Made by a program: the position numbers and the translations under genes
Shown: piece by piece, positions 1-7,328 of the stretch
Layout: every line of letters begins with the position of its first letter
Position numbering within the stretch: position 1 is the stretch's first letter
NCBI RefSeq assembly: GCF_000383575.1
Contig: NZ_KB911579.1
Coordinates: forward strand, 3,256,523 to 3,320,522
Length of the DNA stretch: 64,000 nucleotides
Source: Salinispora oceanensis
GTDB taxonomy: Bacteria; Actinomycetota; Actinomycetes; Mycobacteriales; Micromonosporaceae
Reading direction: 5' to 3'
Notes under the pieces: model-generated
What the model was told of the DNA's origin: nothing
Database searches by the model: none
What the model saw: the letters and a program-made list of their open reading frames with translations, nothing else

Positions 1-1131
1 CTGTCGCGGGTCATGTGGCGCAGGATGTCGCAGCCGGAGAATCTGCGGAGCGCGTTGGCGCTCGACGCGGTGCTCACGGACCTCGCCTTCGTCCTCGGAC
101 CCGCCCTGGTTGGTCTGTTGACCGCAACCGTGTCGCCGATGGCCGGGTTGGTGGTTTCCAGCGGCTCGAGTGCGCTGGCGACGGTCCTGCTCCTGCGGGC
201 GCAGGCCGGTGGGGAACCTGCCCGGAGAGTAAACCGGGATCAGGCCGGGGACACCCACCGGCAGCCGTTGGCGGAAAGCCGCCGGGAGTCGGCCGGGGGC
301 GCCCGCGGGGAGTCGGTTGCGGGCACCCGCCGAGAGCCGGACGGCACCACCCAGGAGTCGGGACGGGGTGCCGGCGGTGCGCGGCACTGGGTTGGGCCGC
401 TTGTGCTGGGGCCCCTGCGCTGGCTGCTGCTCGTCGCCTGTCTCTTCTCCGCGGCGTTGCACGCCGTGCAGATCGCGCTCCCCGCGGTGGCTGGTCGGTC
501 GGCTGGCGCCGTTCTGGTCAGCCTCCTGTCGGTCGGCAGCATCGTCGGTGGCCTGGCCGTTGGGGTGCTGCGTAGCCGGTGGGTACCGCGCCTGCCCGTT
601 CTGCTCCTGGGGCTTGCCCTCGCGTGTGTGACCCTGGTGCTGGTCGGTCGGCTGCCGCTGGGGCTGTTGGTGGCCGGGTGTCTCCTGGTCGGTCTCTTCA
701 TCGGGCCCACCTTCGTTTCCCTGTACAGCGGTGCGGGGGACCTGGCGCCGTCGGGTACCGACGCGGAGACGCAGTCCTGGACCGGGGCTGCCATTCAGCT
801 CGGCGCCGCCATTGGCGCTGCGGCCGGCGCTGCCGCCATCGAGGGCTGGGCGCCGCTGGCCGCGGTCGGGGTGGCCGCTGTGCTGGCATTCTCCGGGGTT
901 GGGGCGGGCCTTCGGGTGACCCGCTCGCCGCGGCAACGCAGTCGAGCGGAGGGCACAAGCGGGAGTGCCCCTACCTCAGAGCTGGGTGAGGCCGACCCCC
1001 GTCCGCTGGTTGAGGCCGGCCCCCATCCGTTGACCGAGGTCGGCAGGCTTTCCGCGGTGACCAACAACCTCGCCGTACCACCGGGCGTTGATCCTGGCGG
1101 TAGAGGTGTTTCTGCCCGTATTGAGGGATAG
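1..1131 (+). CDS. MFS transporter, C-terminal part (5' end outside window)
   Basis: The frame is open from base 1, so the gene starts upstream and only the C-terminal half is here. The translation shows hydrophobic helices typical of the second half of a major facilitator (LALDAVLTDLAFVLGPALVG, then several Leu/Val/Ala-rich segments between about residues 130 and 300). A hydrophilic Arg/Glu/Gly loop of about 60 residues (about 70-130) separates the first helices from the rest. It is built from degenerate short repeats (RRESAGG, RGESVAG, RREPDG) and probably is a cytoplasmic loop. A second polar Pro/Glu/Gly tail of about 70 residues follows the last helix. The family is secure from overall composition and helix pattern. 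The substrate cannot be told. Confidence 0.75.
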   Translation: MSRVMWRRMSQPENLRSALALDAVLTDLAFVLGPALVGLLTATVSPMAGLVVSSGSSALATVLLLRAQAGGEPARRVNRDQAGDTHRQPLAESRRESAGGARGESVAGTRREPDGTTQESGRGAGGARHWVGPLVLGPLRWLLLVACLFSAALHAVQIALPAVAGRSAGAVLVSLLSVGSIVGGLAVGVLRSRWVPRLPVLLLGLALACVTLVLVGRLPLGLLVAGCLLVGLFIGPTFVSLYSGAGDLAPSGTDAETQSWTGAAIQLGAAIGAAAGAAAIEGWAPLAAVGVAAVLAFSGVGAGLRVTRSPRQRSRAEGTSGSAPTSELGEADPRPLVEAGPHPLTEVGRLSAVTNNLAVPPGVDPGGRGVSARIEG

Positions 1132-1148
1132 GTAACCAGTAGTAGCGG

Positions 1149-1163
1149 CTGTCCTTCTTGCGG
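1149..1163 (+). promoter_or_regulatory. Degenerate copy of the RCC1-gene leader motif
   Basis: CTGTCCTTCTTGCGG here matches 13 of 15 positions of CTGTCCTATTAGCGG found before the second RCC1 gene (5338-5352), at almost the same distance from the start codon. The upstream inverted partner is poorly conserved in this copy. Function unknown. Confidence 0.3.
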
Positions 1164-1189
1164 TACTTAACTGCGCGGAGGCGTACGCG

Positions 1190-2893
1190 ATGCAGGGGTT
1201 CTCTCAGCGGCTGGGTCGGGGTGCCGGAGGGCGCCGGGCGGGACGCGCTGTCGTCGGATGGTTCGCCCTCGCGCTGGCGGTGACGCAGACGATCGGGGTG
1301 TCGCCGACATTGGCGCAGCAGCAGCCCGGATCGACCGCCGCGTCGGAATTCCTGCTGGCCTGGGGGAAGAATAACGATGGGCAGCTGGGTAACGGGAGCA
1401 CCACCGGAAGTAACGAGCCGATCGCGGTGAGCCTGCCGCTGGGCGTCACGATCACCGCTGTCGCCGCCGGTCGGCATCACAGCCTGGCGTTGACCTCGGC
1501 CGGCACCGTGCTCGCCTGGGGCGCCAACCACTTTGGTCAGCTCGGGGACGGAACCCTGGTCGACCGTAGGGCGCCCGTGGAGGTGAGCCTGCCGGCGGGC
1601 ACCACGGTTGCCGCGGTCGCCGCGGGCGCCACCCACAGCGTGGCGTTGACCTCGGCCGGCACCGTCCTCGCCTGGGGCGACAACGGCTTCGGCCAGCTCG
1701 GGGACGGGAGCACGACCCGGCGTACCACTCCCGTCGAGGCGAGCCTGCCGTCCGGAGCCACGGTCACCGCTGTCGCCGCTGCCGAAAGCCACAGCCTTGC
1801 GGTGACCTCCGCGGGCGCCGCGTTCGGCTGGGGGCTGAACAACCTTGGTCAGCTGGGCGACGGGAGCACCGACGATCGGAGTACGCCGGCCAGTGTCGCC
1901 CTGCCCCCCGGCGCCGAGGTCACCGCGATCGCCGCCGGCCGCCGTCACAGTCTGGCGGTCACCTCCACCGGCACCGCCCTCGCCTGGGGATACAACGCCT
2001 TCGGTCAACTCGGGGACGGGACCAACACCCACCGGAGCACGCCGGTCGGCGTCGCACTACCCCTCGGCGCCGACGTTGCCGCCGTGGTGGCCGGCCGCGT
2101 CCACAGCGCCGCCCTGACCTCGGCCGGCACCGTCTTCGCCTGGGGGGACAACAGCGCCGGGCAGCTCGGAAACGGGAGCAACAGCAGCAGCAACGAACCC
2201 CTCGACGTCAGCCTGCCCACGGGCACCACGTTCACCACCATCGCCTCCCGCGACAGCGACCACACTCTGGTGATAGCCACCGACGGCACCGCCCTCGCCT
2301 GGGGGAGCAATGTCTTCGGCCAGCTCGGTGATGGAACCGGCAACAACTCCAACACGCCGGTGACCGTCACCCTGCCCTCCGGTATCACCCTGACCGCCAC
2401 CGCCGTCGGCGACGACCACAGCCTGGCTCTGCCGGCTCAGCAGGTGGGCTCCGCCACGACCCTGCAGGTCTCGCCGCCCGACCCGACCGCGGATCAGGAC
2501 GTCACGCTCACCGCCGCCGTCACCTGTGACCTCGGGGACCCAGCCGGCAGCGTCACTTTCCGCAGCAACAACACCGAGCTCGCCACCGTGCCCCTGGACA
2601 CCACCAACACCGCCACCCACACCACCCGGCTCCCCGTCGGCGCCAACACCCTCACCGCCGACTACACCAGCAGCACCACCGTCTGCCCCAACAGCCAGTC
2701 CGAGGCCACCACCATCACCGTCGCCGACCCGACCAGCCCCACGGACCCGACCGATCCCACCGATCCGACCGACCCTGATCTGCCCATCACCGGGGCCAGC
2801 CTGCCCGGCCTGCTCGGCGTCGCCACCCTGCTACTCCTCACCGGCGTCAGCTTCATCTACCTCGCCCGCCGACACCGGTCGACCCACCACTGA
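1190..2893 (+). CDS. RCC1-repeat beta-propeller surface protein with LPITG sorting signal (paralogue 1)
   Basis: This is a 567-residue exported protein. After a basic N-terminus and hydrophobic signal peptide (cleavage probably after TLA, near residue 42) come seven RCC1-type repeats carrying AWGxNxxGQLGDGS-like blades, from about residue 55 to 415. That number suits one seven-bladed propeller. An Ig-like domain follows (about 425-515, with VSPPDPTADQDVTLTA), then a Pro-Thr-Asp repeat linker. The C-terminus holds an LPITG sortase motif at 531-535, a transmembrane helix and an RRHR tail. These features show sortase anchoring to the cell wall. The ligand is unknown. The start ATG is preceded by GGAGG at 8 nt and is conserved with the two paralogues (MQG...QR). 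The 3' third is close to identical at DNA level to the gene at 5380. Confidence 0.9.
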   Translation: MQGFSQRLGRGAGGRRAGRAVVGWFALALAVTQTIGVSPTLAQQQPGSTAASEFLLAWGKNNDGQLGNGSTTGSNEPIAVSLPLGVTITAVAAGRHHSLALTSAGTVLAWGANHFGQLGDGTLVDRRAPVEVSLPAGTTVAAVAAGATHSVALTSAGTVLAWGDNGFGQLGDGSTTRRTTPVEASLPSGATVTAVAAAESHSLAVTSAGAAFGWGLNNLGQLGDGSTDDRSTPASVALPPGAEVTAIAAGRRHSLAVTSTGTALAWGYNAFGQLGDGTNTHRSTPVGVALPLGADVAAVVAGRVHSAALTSAGTVFAWGDNSAGQLGNGSNSSSNEPLDVSLPTGTTFTTIASRDSDHTLVIATDGTALAWGSNVFGQLGDGTGNNSNTPVTVTLPSGITLTATAVGDDHSLALPAQQVGSATTLQVSPPDPTADQDVTLTAAVTCDLGDPAGSVTFRSNNTELATVPLDTTNTATHTTRLPVGANTLTADYTSSTTVCPNSQSEATTITVADPTSPTDPTDPTDPTDPDLPITGASLPGLLGVATLLLLTGVSFIYLARRHRSTHH

Positions 2894-2931
2894 GGTGATC
2901 AGGTAGCGGTAAGGGGCTACCCTTGCGGCCC

Positions 2932-3762
2932 ATGGACCTTCTCGTGGTGGGCGGCAGTGGGCTGCTGGGCCGAGAGATCGTTCGCCAGGCGCTGCGGACC
3001 GGCCGTCAGGTGGCGGCGACCTTCCACCGTCAGGCGGCGCCGGTGGCGGGGGTGCACTGGCGAAAGCTCGACATCCGACGCCGCGACGAGGTTGCCGCCC
3101 TGGTGCACCAGCTCCGACCGGGTGCGATCATCAATGCGGCCTACCAGCAGGACGACTGGGGCACCACCGCCGACGGCGGCATGTACGTGGCTGCCGCAGC
3201 CGCCGCCAACGGGGCCCGCCTGGTGCAGGTCTCCAGTGATGCGGTCTTCTCCGGCGCGGCGGAACGCTACGACGAGACGGATAACCCCGACCCGATCAGC
3301 CCGTATGGTGCGGCCAAGGCCGCGGTCGAGACGGCGACCAGGGGCCTGGATCCGAGTGCCGTCATCGCTCGCACCTCGTTGATCGTTGGAGTCGGTGGTA
3401 GCTCTCGCCAGGAGCGGCTGGTGCACACCCTCGCCGCCGATCCCACCCGTGGTGTTCTCTTCACCGACGAGCTGCGCTGCCCGATCCACGTCACGGACCT
3501 GGCCGCGGCGCTGCTGGAGTTGGCCAATTCCGATCACGCCGGAATCCATCACGTCGCTGGCGCCGATGCGGTCAGCCGCTACGAACTCGGCCTGCTCATC
3601 GCCCGCCGCGACGGTCTCGACGAGACGGTCCTGCCCGCCGGCCGCCGGGCCGACACCACCGTTCCTGGTCCGATCCGGGTCCGCCTCGACTGCACCGAAA
3701 CCCAGTCAAAATTGACCACCCAGCTTCGCGGTGCCCGTACGTTCCTTGCCCCACCCGCCTAA
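2932..3762 (+). CDS. NAD(P)-dependent sugar reductase/epimerase, RmlD-like
   Basis: This is a 276-residue extended short-chain dehydrogenase of the dTDP-4-dehydrorhamnose reductase type. The Rossmann nucleotide-binding motif GGSGLLG sits near the N-terminus, with the LDIRRRDEVA acidic stretch and the active-site YGAAK (Tyr-x-x-x-Lys) in the middle. Such enzymes reduce a 4-keto nucleotide sugar, but no other rhamnose or nucleotide-sugar genes lie nearby, so the substrate is open. Two starts are possible: ATG 2932 fits the family N-terminus, while TTG 2923 has the better-spaced AAGGGG (6 nt). A small hairpin (GGTAGC/GCTACC, 2902-2921) places that ribosome-binding site in its loop. The stop codon lies inside the left arm of a long inverted repeat (3757-3867). 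Confidence 0.85.
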   Translation: MDLLVVGGSGLLGREIVRQALRTGRQVAATFHRQAAPVAGVHWRKLDIRRRDEVAALVHQLRPGAIINAAYQQDDWGTTADGGMYVAAAAAANGARLVQVSSDAVFSGAAERYDETDNPDPISPYGAAKAAVETATRGLDPSAVIARTSLIVGVGGSSRQERLVHTLAADPTRGVLFTDELRCPIHVTDLAAALLELANSDHAGIHHVAGADAVSRYELGLLIARRDGLDETVLPAGRRADTTVPGPIRVRLDCTETQSKLTTQLRGARTFLAPPA

Positions 3763-3867
3763 CTTGATCTTTAACTTGTGCGGCGTGGCCTCGGGAAGAC
3801 AACCTCTCCCAAGAAGAAATCGACCAATCCCCGGCCACGCCGGCACAGGTTAGAGACCAAGTTAGGC
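3757..3867. repeat. Long imperfect inverted repeat, 39-nt arms
   Basis: The left arm (3757-3795) and right arm (3829-3867) are near-complements. Outer parts read GCCTAACTTG and CAAGTTAGGC, inner parts GGCGTGGCC and GGCCACGCC. Most differences are G-T wobbles, so an RNA copy would fold into a stem of over 30 pairs around a 33-nt AC-rich loop (3796-3828). It includes the stop codon of the reductase gene. It could be a strong terminator or a small non-autonomous mobile element. No T tract follows it. Confidence 0.6.
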
Positions 3868-3874
3868 CGCCTTC

Positions 3875-3950
3875 GAGGATCGGCTCGCCCTGGTCAACGA
3901 CTGATCACCTTAACAACCAAGATCAGCCGTTGACCGGATCCGAGATCCTC
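3875..3950. repeat. Second nested stem-loop in the same intergenic region
   Basis: Arms GGTCAACGACTGATC (3892-3906) and GATCAGCCGTTGACC (3921-3935) pair with one mismatch. An outer pair GAGGATC (3875-3881) and GATCCTC (3944-3950) encloses them. It lies between the 3' ends of two convergent genes, so termination is plausible, and it may belong to one structured element with 3757-3867. Confidence 0.45.
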
Positions 3951-4036
3951 CGCGTTGACGCATAGGGACGTGGGCAGGTAGGTGCGCGCCCGTCACGGAG
4001 CCGCCCTCTCTGGTCGGATATCGCGTCGGGCGGTCG

Positions 4037-4867
4037 TCACCGTGTCGGCCCACGTAGGAAGTTCTCCAAGCCAGCCAGGTCGTCGGTATTGATGTGGTCC
4101 ACCCCGGCCGCGCGTAGCTCGTGCCAGACGGCCTCTCGTTGCGCTCCGGGCTCGTCAGGCGTGGCCCAAAAGCGCACCCGCTGCCCGTTCTGGTGCGCGG
4201 CGGCGATGATGTCGCGCAGCTGGGTTTGTTGCTCGGTCGGCATCGGGCCGACTCCCTGCCAGGTGAAAAGATTGTTCCAGTTGTCGCTGATCAGCGGCAT
4301 GAACGCCGAAGTGGCACCGGTGTCGAGATCGGACATCCGGCCGTCGTAGAAGGCATACCGAACTGACTGGTCTTCCATCAGGTCCCGGGGCCGGTCCCCG
4401 CTGATCACGACCGTCACCGCGCTGGTGTGGACCTGGCCGAAGTCGTACCGGGTGAGCATCTGTTGGTACGACTGTAGGACCTGGTCGAGTTCGGTGTACG
4501 TCTCCGTGCCGGTGTTCTTGATGTCGACCAGCAGTTGCAGCGGCTGCGGGCTACCCGGATACACCTGGCCGTTGTTGCTGGCCACCCGGGCCGCGAGCGG
4601 GTCCAGGTAAAGATTCTGCAAGGTCCGGCCCGGTCGCAGGTCCCAGAAATCGTGACCGACCAGCAGTTCGTCGCCGACCAGGTAGATGTCGGCCTCGACG
4701 CTGGTGAAACCGTGATCAAGAGCGTCCAGCAGTGGCCGCTCGTGCTCGTAGTCGTTGTGTGCGTGCGCCTGTGCTAGTGGGCAGCTACTGCCAGCCCCCC
4801 AGGCGGGTGCTGCCCCCAGCAGCATCGTCGCCACCAGGCCCAGGGCCACCGACAACCGGCGAAGCAT
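4037..4867 (-). CDS. Secreted PI-PLC/GDPD-superfamily phosphodiesterase (AIM6-like)
   Basis: The 276-residue product begins with a signal peptide (LSVALGLVATMLLGAAPAWG, cleaved near residue 25). The mature protein opens with HAHNDY (35-40), continues with VEADIY and GHDFWD, and has LLVDIKN and INTDDL further on. This is the (beta/alpha)8 phosphodiesterase signature of glycerophosphodiester phosphodiesterase and phosphatidylinositol phospholipase C, in the AIM6-like variant. HAHNDY supplies the catalytic His, and the E/D of VEAD would bind the metal. It would act outside the membrane on phosphodiester head groups, with the exact substrate unknown. GGAGG lies 6-7 nt before the ATG. It is monocistronic, divergent from the second RCC1 gene. 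Confidence 0.8.
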   Translation of the reverse strand: MLRRLSVALGLVATMLLGAAPAWGAGSSCPLAQAHAHNDYEHERPLLDALDHGFTSVEADIYLVGDELLVGHDFWDLRPGRTLQNLYLDPLAARVASNNGQVYPGSPQPLQLLVDIKNTGTETYTELDQVLQSYQQMLTRYDFGQVHTSAVTVVISGDRPRDLMEDQSVRYAFYDGRMSDLDTGATSAFMPLISDNWNNLFTWQGVGPMPTEQQTQLRDIIAAAHQNGQRVRFWATPDEPGAQREAVWHELRAAGVDHINTDDLAGLENFLRGPTR

Positions 4868-5311
4868 GAATCAACCTCCGAGGGTTTGTAACGCTCAAAC
4901 GACACGGATGCTAGGCGCGGCCGGCGGCCGGCTGCCCAACCCACTGTTAACTCCAGCTGTACTTTGATCCGACAAATCCGCATGCCGCCCCTCGGTGCCA
5001 TCCCTGGGGAAGGCGGCGTGACCTGCTGGAAAATCCCCAGACCCAAATGCCGCGGTGTCCGGTGGATCGTTAGGTCCTCAGTCGGTGTGGCGGGCAACCT
5101 CGGGATCGTTCACGAAGTCGTGCACGGTGGCATGGTCAGTGCCGCGAAACTGACGCAACAAGAGGCGCGGCGTAGCCAGCTCCATAGCGGCACATGCGTT
5201 CACTTTTATTCGGAGGCGGGCGAGCTGGTTTCGGCCATGGAACACCGCTGGGCTGGTATTTCGATCGGCGGATCGACCAGGGTCATGTGGTGGGCGTTTC
5301 TGCGCGTCGAT
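4868..5311. other. Non-coding region between divergent genes
   Basis: About 440 bases hold the promoters of the phosphodiesterase (leftward) and RCC1 gene 2 (rightward). Open frames here lack ribosome-binding sites and family resemblance. The only structure seen is a short inverted repeat, CTGGGGA (5004-5010) with TCCCCAG (5034-5040). Confidence 0.4.
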
Positions 5312-5352
5312 CCGCTAAGGACCGCTAATAATGACTTCTGTCCTATTAGCGG
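5312..5352 (+). promoter_or_regulatory. Inverted-repeat leader of RCC1 gene 2
   Basis: CCGCTAATA (5322-5330) and TATTAGCGG (5344-5352) are perfect complements across a 13-nt loop. A further direct copy of CCGCTAA lies at 5312-5318. The block ends 14 nt before GGAGGT, which lies 7 nt before the ATG. The third RCC1 gene has the same core (GCTAAT, CTTCTG, CCTATTAGC) at the same distance. It could be a protein operator or a 5'-UTR hairpin. Confidence 0.55.
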
Positions 5353-5379
5353 AGGACTTTCCGCTCGGAGGTGGGTGCG

Positions 5380-7080
5380 ATGCAGGGAATCTGCCAGCGG
5401 CGTGGCCGGGGCGGCGGAGTGCGGCCGGTGCGGCGTGCGGTCGCCGGTTGGTTCTCCCTCGCGCTGGTGGTGGCGTTCTCGCCGGTGATCGGCGGAACGT
5501 CCGCGTCGGCGCACCGCCAACCCGGATCGGCGCAACACCAACCCGGATCGACCTCCGCCAGCTCCGACGCGATCTTCGCTTGGGGTGGGAACGCCGGGGG
5601 TCAGCTGGGCGACGGGACCACGGACAACAGCAGTGAGCCGCTCGCGGTGCGCCTGCCCGCGAGTACCACGGTCGCCGCCGTCGCTGCCGGTGAGCGCCAC
5701 AGTCTGGCCCTGACCTCCGCGGGCACCGTTCTCGCCTGGGGCAGCAACTCTGCAGGCCAGCTCGGTAACGGGACCACCGTCAGCAGCGGCGAGCCCGTCC
5801 CGGTGCGCCTGCCCGCGGGTATCCGGGTCGTCGCCGTCGCCGTCGGTGCCAACCACAGTGTGGCGTTGACCTCCACCGGCTCGCTGCTCGCCTGGGGCGC
5901 CAACCACTCCGGCCAGCTCGGCAACGGCACGGCTACCAGCAGCAGCACTCCCGTCGTGGTGCGCCTGCCGACGGGTACCGTGGTCGCCGCGGTGTCCGTG
6001 GGTCGCGACCACAATCTGGTCCTGACCGCGACCGGGCCGGCGGCCCTGCTCGCCTGGGGGGCGAACAGCGAAGGCCAACTGGGCGACGGAACCGTCTCCG
6101 GTCGCAGCGTCCCGGTCGCCGTTGCGCTGCCACCCGGCCCCACCATCACCGCCGTCGCTGGTGGAGGCGGCCACAGCCTGGCGTTGACCGCCGACGACAC
6201 CGCCCTGGCCTGGGGCGACAATGCTCGCGGTCAACTCGGCGACGGCAGCACCACGGACAGCCTCGTACCCGTCCCCGTCGCTCTGCCCGTCGGCACCGAG
6301 GCCACCGCGGTCGCCGCCGGCCGTACGCACAGCGCGGTGCTGACCTCCGCGGGAACCGCCCTTGCCTGGGGCGGCAACCAGCGGGGGCAGTTGGGGAACG
6401 GCTCCACCTCCGACAGCAGTGAACCGGTCTCGGTCAATCTTCCGATCGGCCTGCGCCTCACCGCTATCGCCAGTCGCGACAGTGACCACAACGTGGCGAT
6501 AGCCAGTGACGGCACCGCCCTGGCCTGGGGCGTCAACTCGCAGGGGCATCTCGGGGACGGGACCACCACCGACAGCGCCACTCCCGTGGCGGTGCGCCTG
6601 CCCACGGGTACCACGTTGGACATGATCGCCGTCGGCAACGACCACAATCTGGCCCTGTCCACGCTGCCTGCGGCTTCCGCGACGGTCTTGCGGGTTTCGC
6701 CGCCGGACCCGACCGCGGATCAGGACGTCACGCTGACCGCCACGGTCACCTGCAACGCCGGCGACCCGGCCGGCAGCGTCACCTTCCGCAGCGACAACAC
6801 CGACCTCGCCACCGTGCCGCTGGACAGCACCAACACCGCCACCCACACCACCCGGCTCCCGGTCGGCGCCAACATTCTCACCGCCGCCTACACCAGCACC
6901 ACCAGCGCCTGCCCCAACAGTCAGTCCGAGGCCACCACCATCACGGTCGCCGAGCCCTCCGAACTGCCCACCACCGGTCCCAACCTGCCCACCCTGCTCG
7001 CCGCGGCAGCCCTGCTGATCGTCGGTGGCGCCGCCCTCATCCACCTCACCCGTCAGCGCCGGCCAGGTCATCCGTACTGA
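5380..7080 (+). CDS. RCC1-repeat beta-propeller surface protein with LPTTG sorting signal (paralogue 2)
   Basis: The 566-residue product has the same architecture as the protein at 1190. It has a signal peptide (signal core FSLALVVAFSPVIGG, cleavage near SASA), seven RCC1 blades each with AWGxNxxGQLGxG, an Ig-like domain (VSPPDPTADQDVTLTA), LPTTG at 529-533, a membrane helix and a basic RQRR tail. One blade has GHLGDG for GQLGDG. Unlike the other two paralogues it has no PTDPTDP linker before the sorting motif. ATG 5380 is chosen over GTG 5371 because GGAGGT is 7 nt upstream and MQG is conserved in all three. No sortase gene is present in the window, so anchoring would rely on a housekeeping sortase elsewhere. 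Confidence 0.9.
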   Translation: MQGICQRRGRGGGVRPVRRAVAGWFSLALVVAFSPVIGGTSASAHRQPGSAQHQPGSTSASSDAIFAWGGNAGGQLGDGTTDNSSEPLAVRLPASTTVAAVAAGERHSLALTSAGTVLAWGSNSAGQLGNGTTVSSGEPVPVRLPAGIRVVAVAVGANHSVALTSTGSLLAWGANHSGQLGNGTATSSSTPVVVRLPTGTVVAAVSVGRDHNLVLTATGPAALLAWGANSEGQLGDGTVSGRSVPVAVALPPGPTITAVAGGGGHSLALTADDTALAWGDNARGQLGDGSTTDSLVPVPVALPVGTEATAVAAGRTHSAVLTSAGTALAWGGNQRGQLGNGSTSDSSEPVSVNLPIGLRLTAIASRDSDHNVAIASDGTALAWGVNSQGHLGDGTTTDSATPVAVRLPTGTTLDMIAVGNDHNLALSTLPAASATVLRVSPPDPTADQDVTLTATVTCNAGDPAGSVTFRSDNTDLATVPLDSTNTATHTTRLPVGANILTAAYTSTTSACPNSQSEATTITVAEPSELPTTGPNLPTLLAAAALLIVGGAALIHLTRQRRPGHPY

Positions 7081-7154
7081 GGCCCTGGCCCTTCGCTGTT
7101 GGCCGGACCAGCAGCGGCGCCCCAACTCCCGGTTGACCTTGGGTCCTCGCGGGG

Positions 7155-7185
7155 CTCCCCGGCTGATCGGAGAACGCCCGGGGAG
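7155..7185 (+). terminator. Probable terminator of RCC1 gene 2
   Basis: CTCCCCGG (7155-7162) and CCGGGGAG (7178-7185) form an 8-bp GC stem with a 15-nt loop, followed by GGGGTTTAT. Confidence 0.5.
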
Positions 7186-7328
7186 GGGGTTTATCGGCGT
7201 GCGGCGCGGGTACCCGGCCCGAGATTTACGTCAAGTCGGTAGCACGGGGACTAGTGGGATGAAACGGGCGGGAGCGCGGCGTGGGGGGTAGGGGAGCGGC
7301 GAGTTCACGTGCGGCGGGAGCGGCGGCC

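Noticed and set aside
2735..2780. Short tandem repeats in RCC1 gene 1 that look like a repeat array
   Set aside because: They encode the PTDPTDP linker in frame and have no spacers, so they are not CRISPR.
5312..5379. RCC1 leader as a known riboswitch such as c-di-AMP or c-di-GMP type
   Set aside because: The conserved part is too short and lacks the conserved cores of those riboswitches that I can recall.
5206..7125. Long minus-strand frame opposite RCC1 gene 2
   Set aside because: Low-complexity Gly/Arg/Asp translation with periodicity copied from the RCC1 repeats of the other strand.
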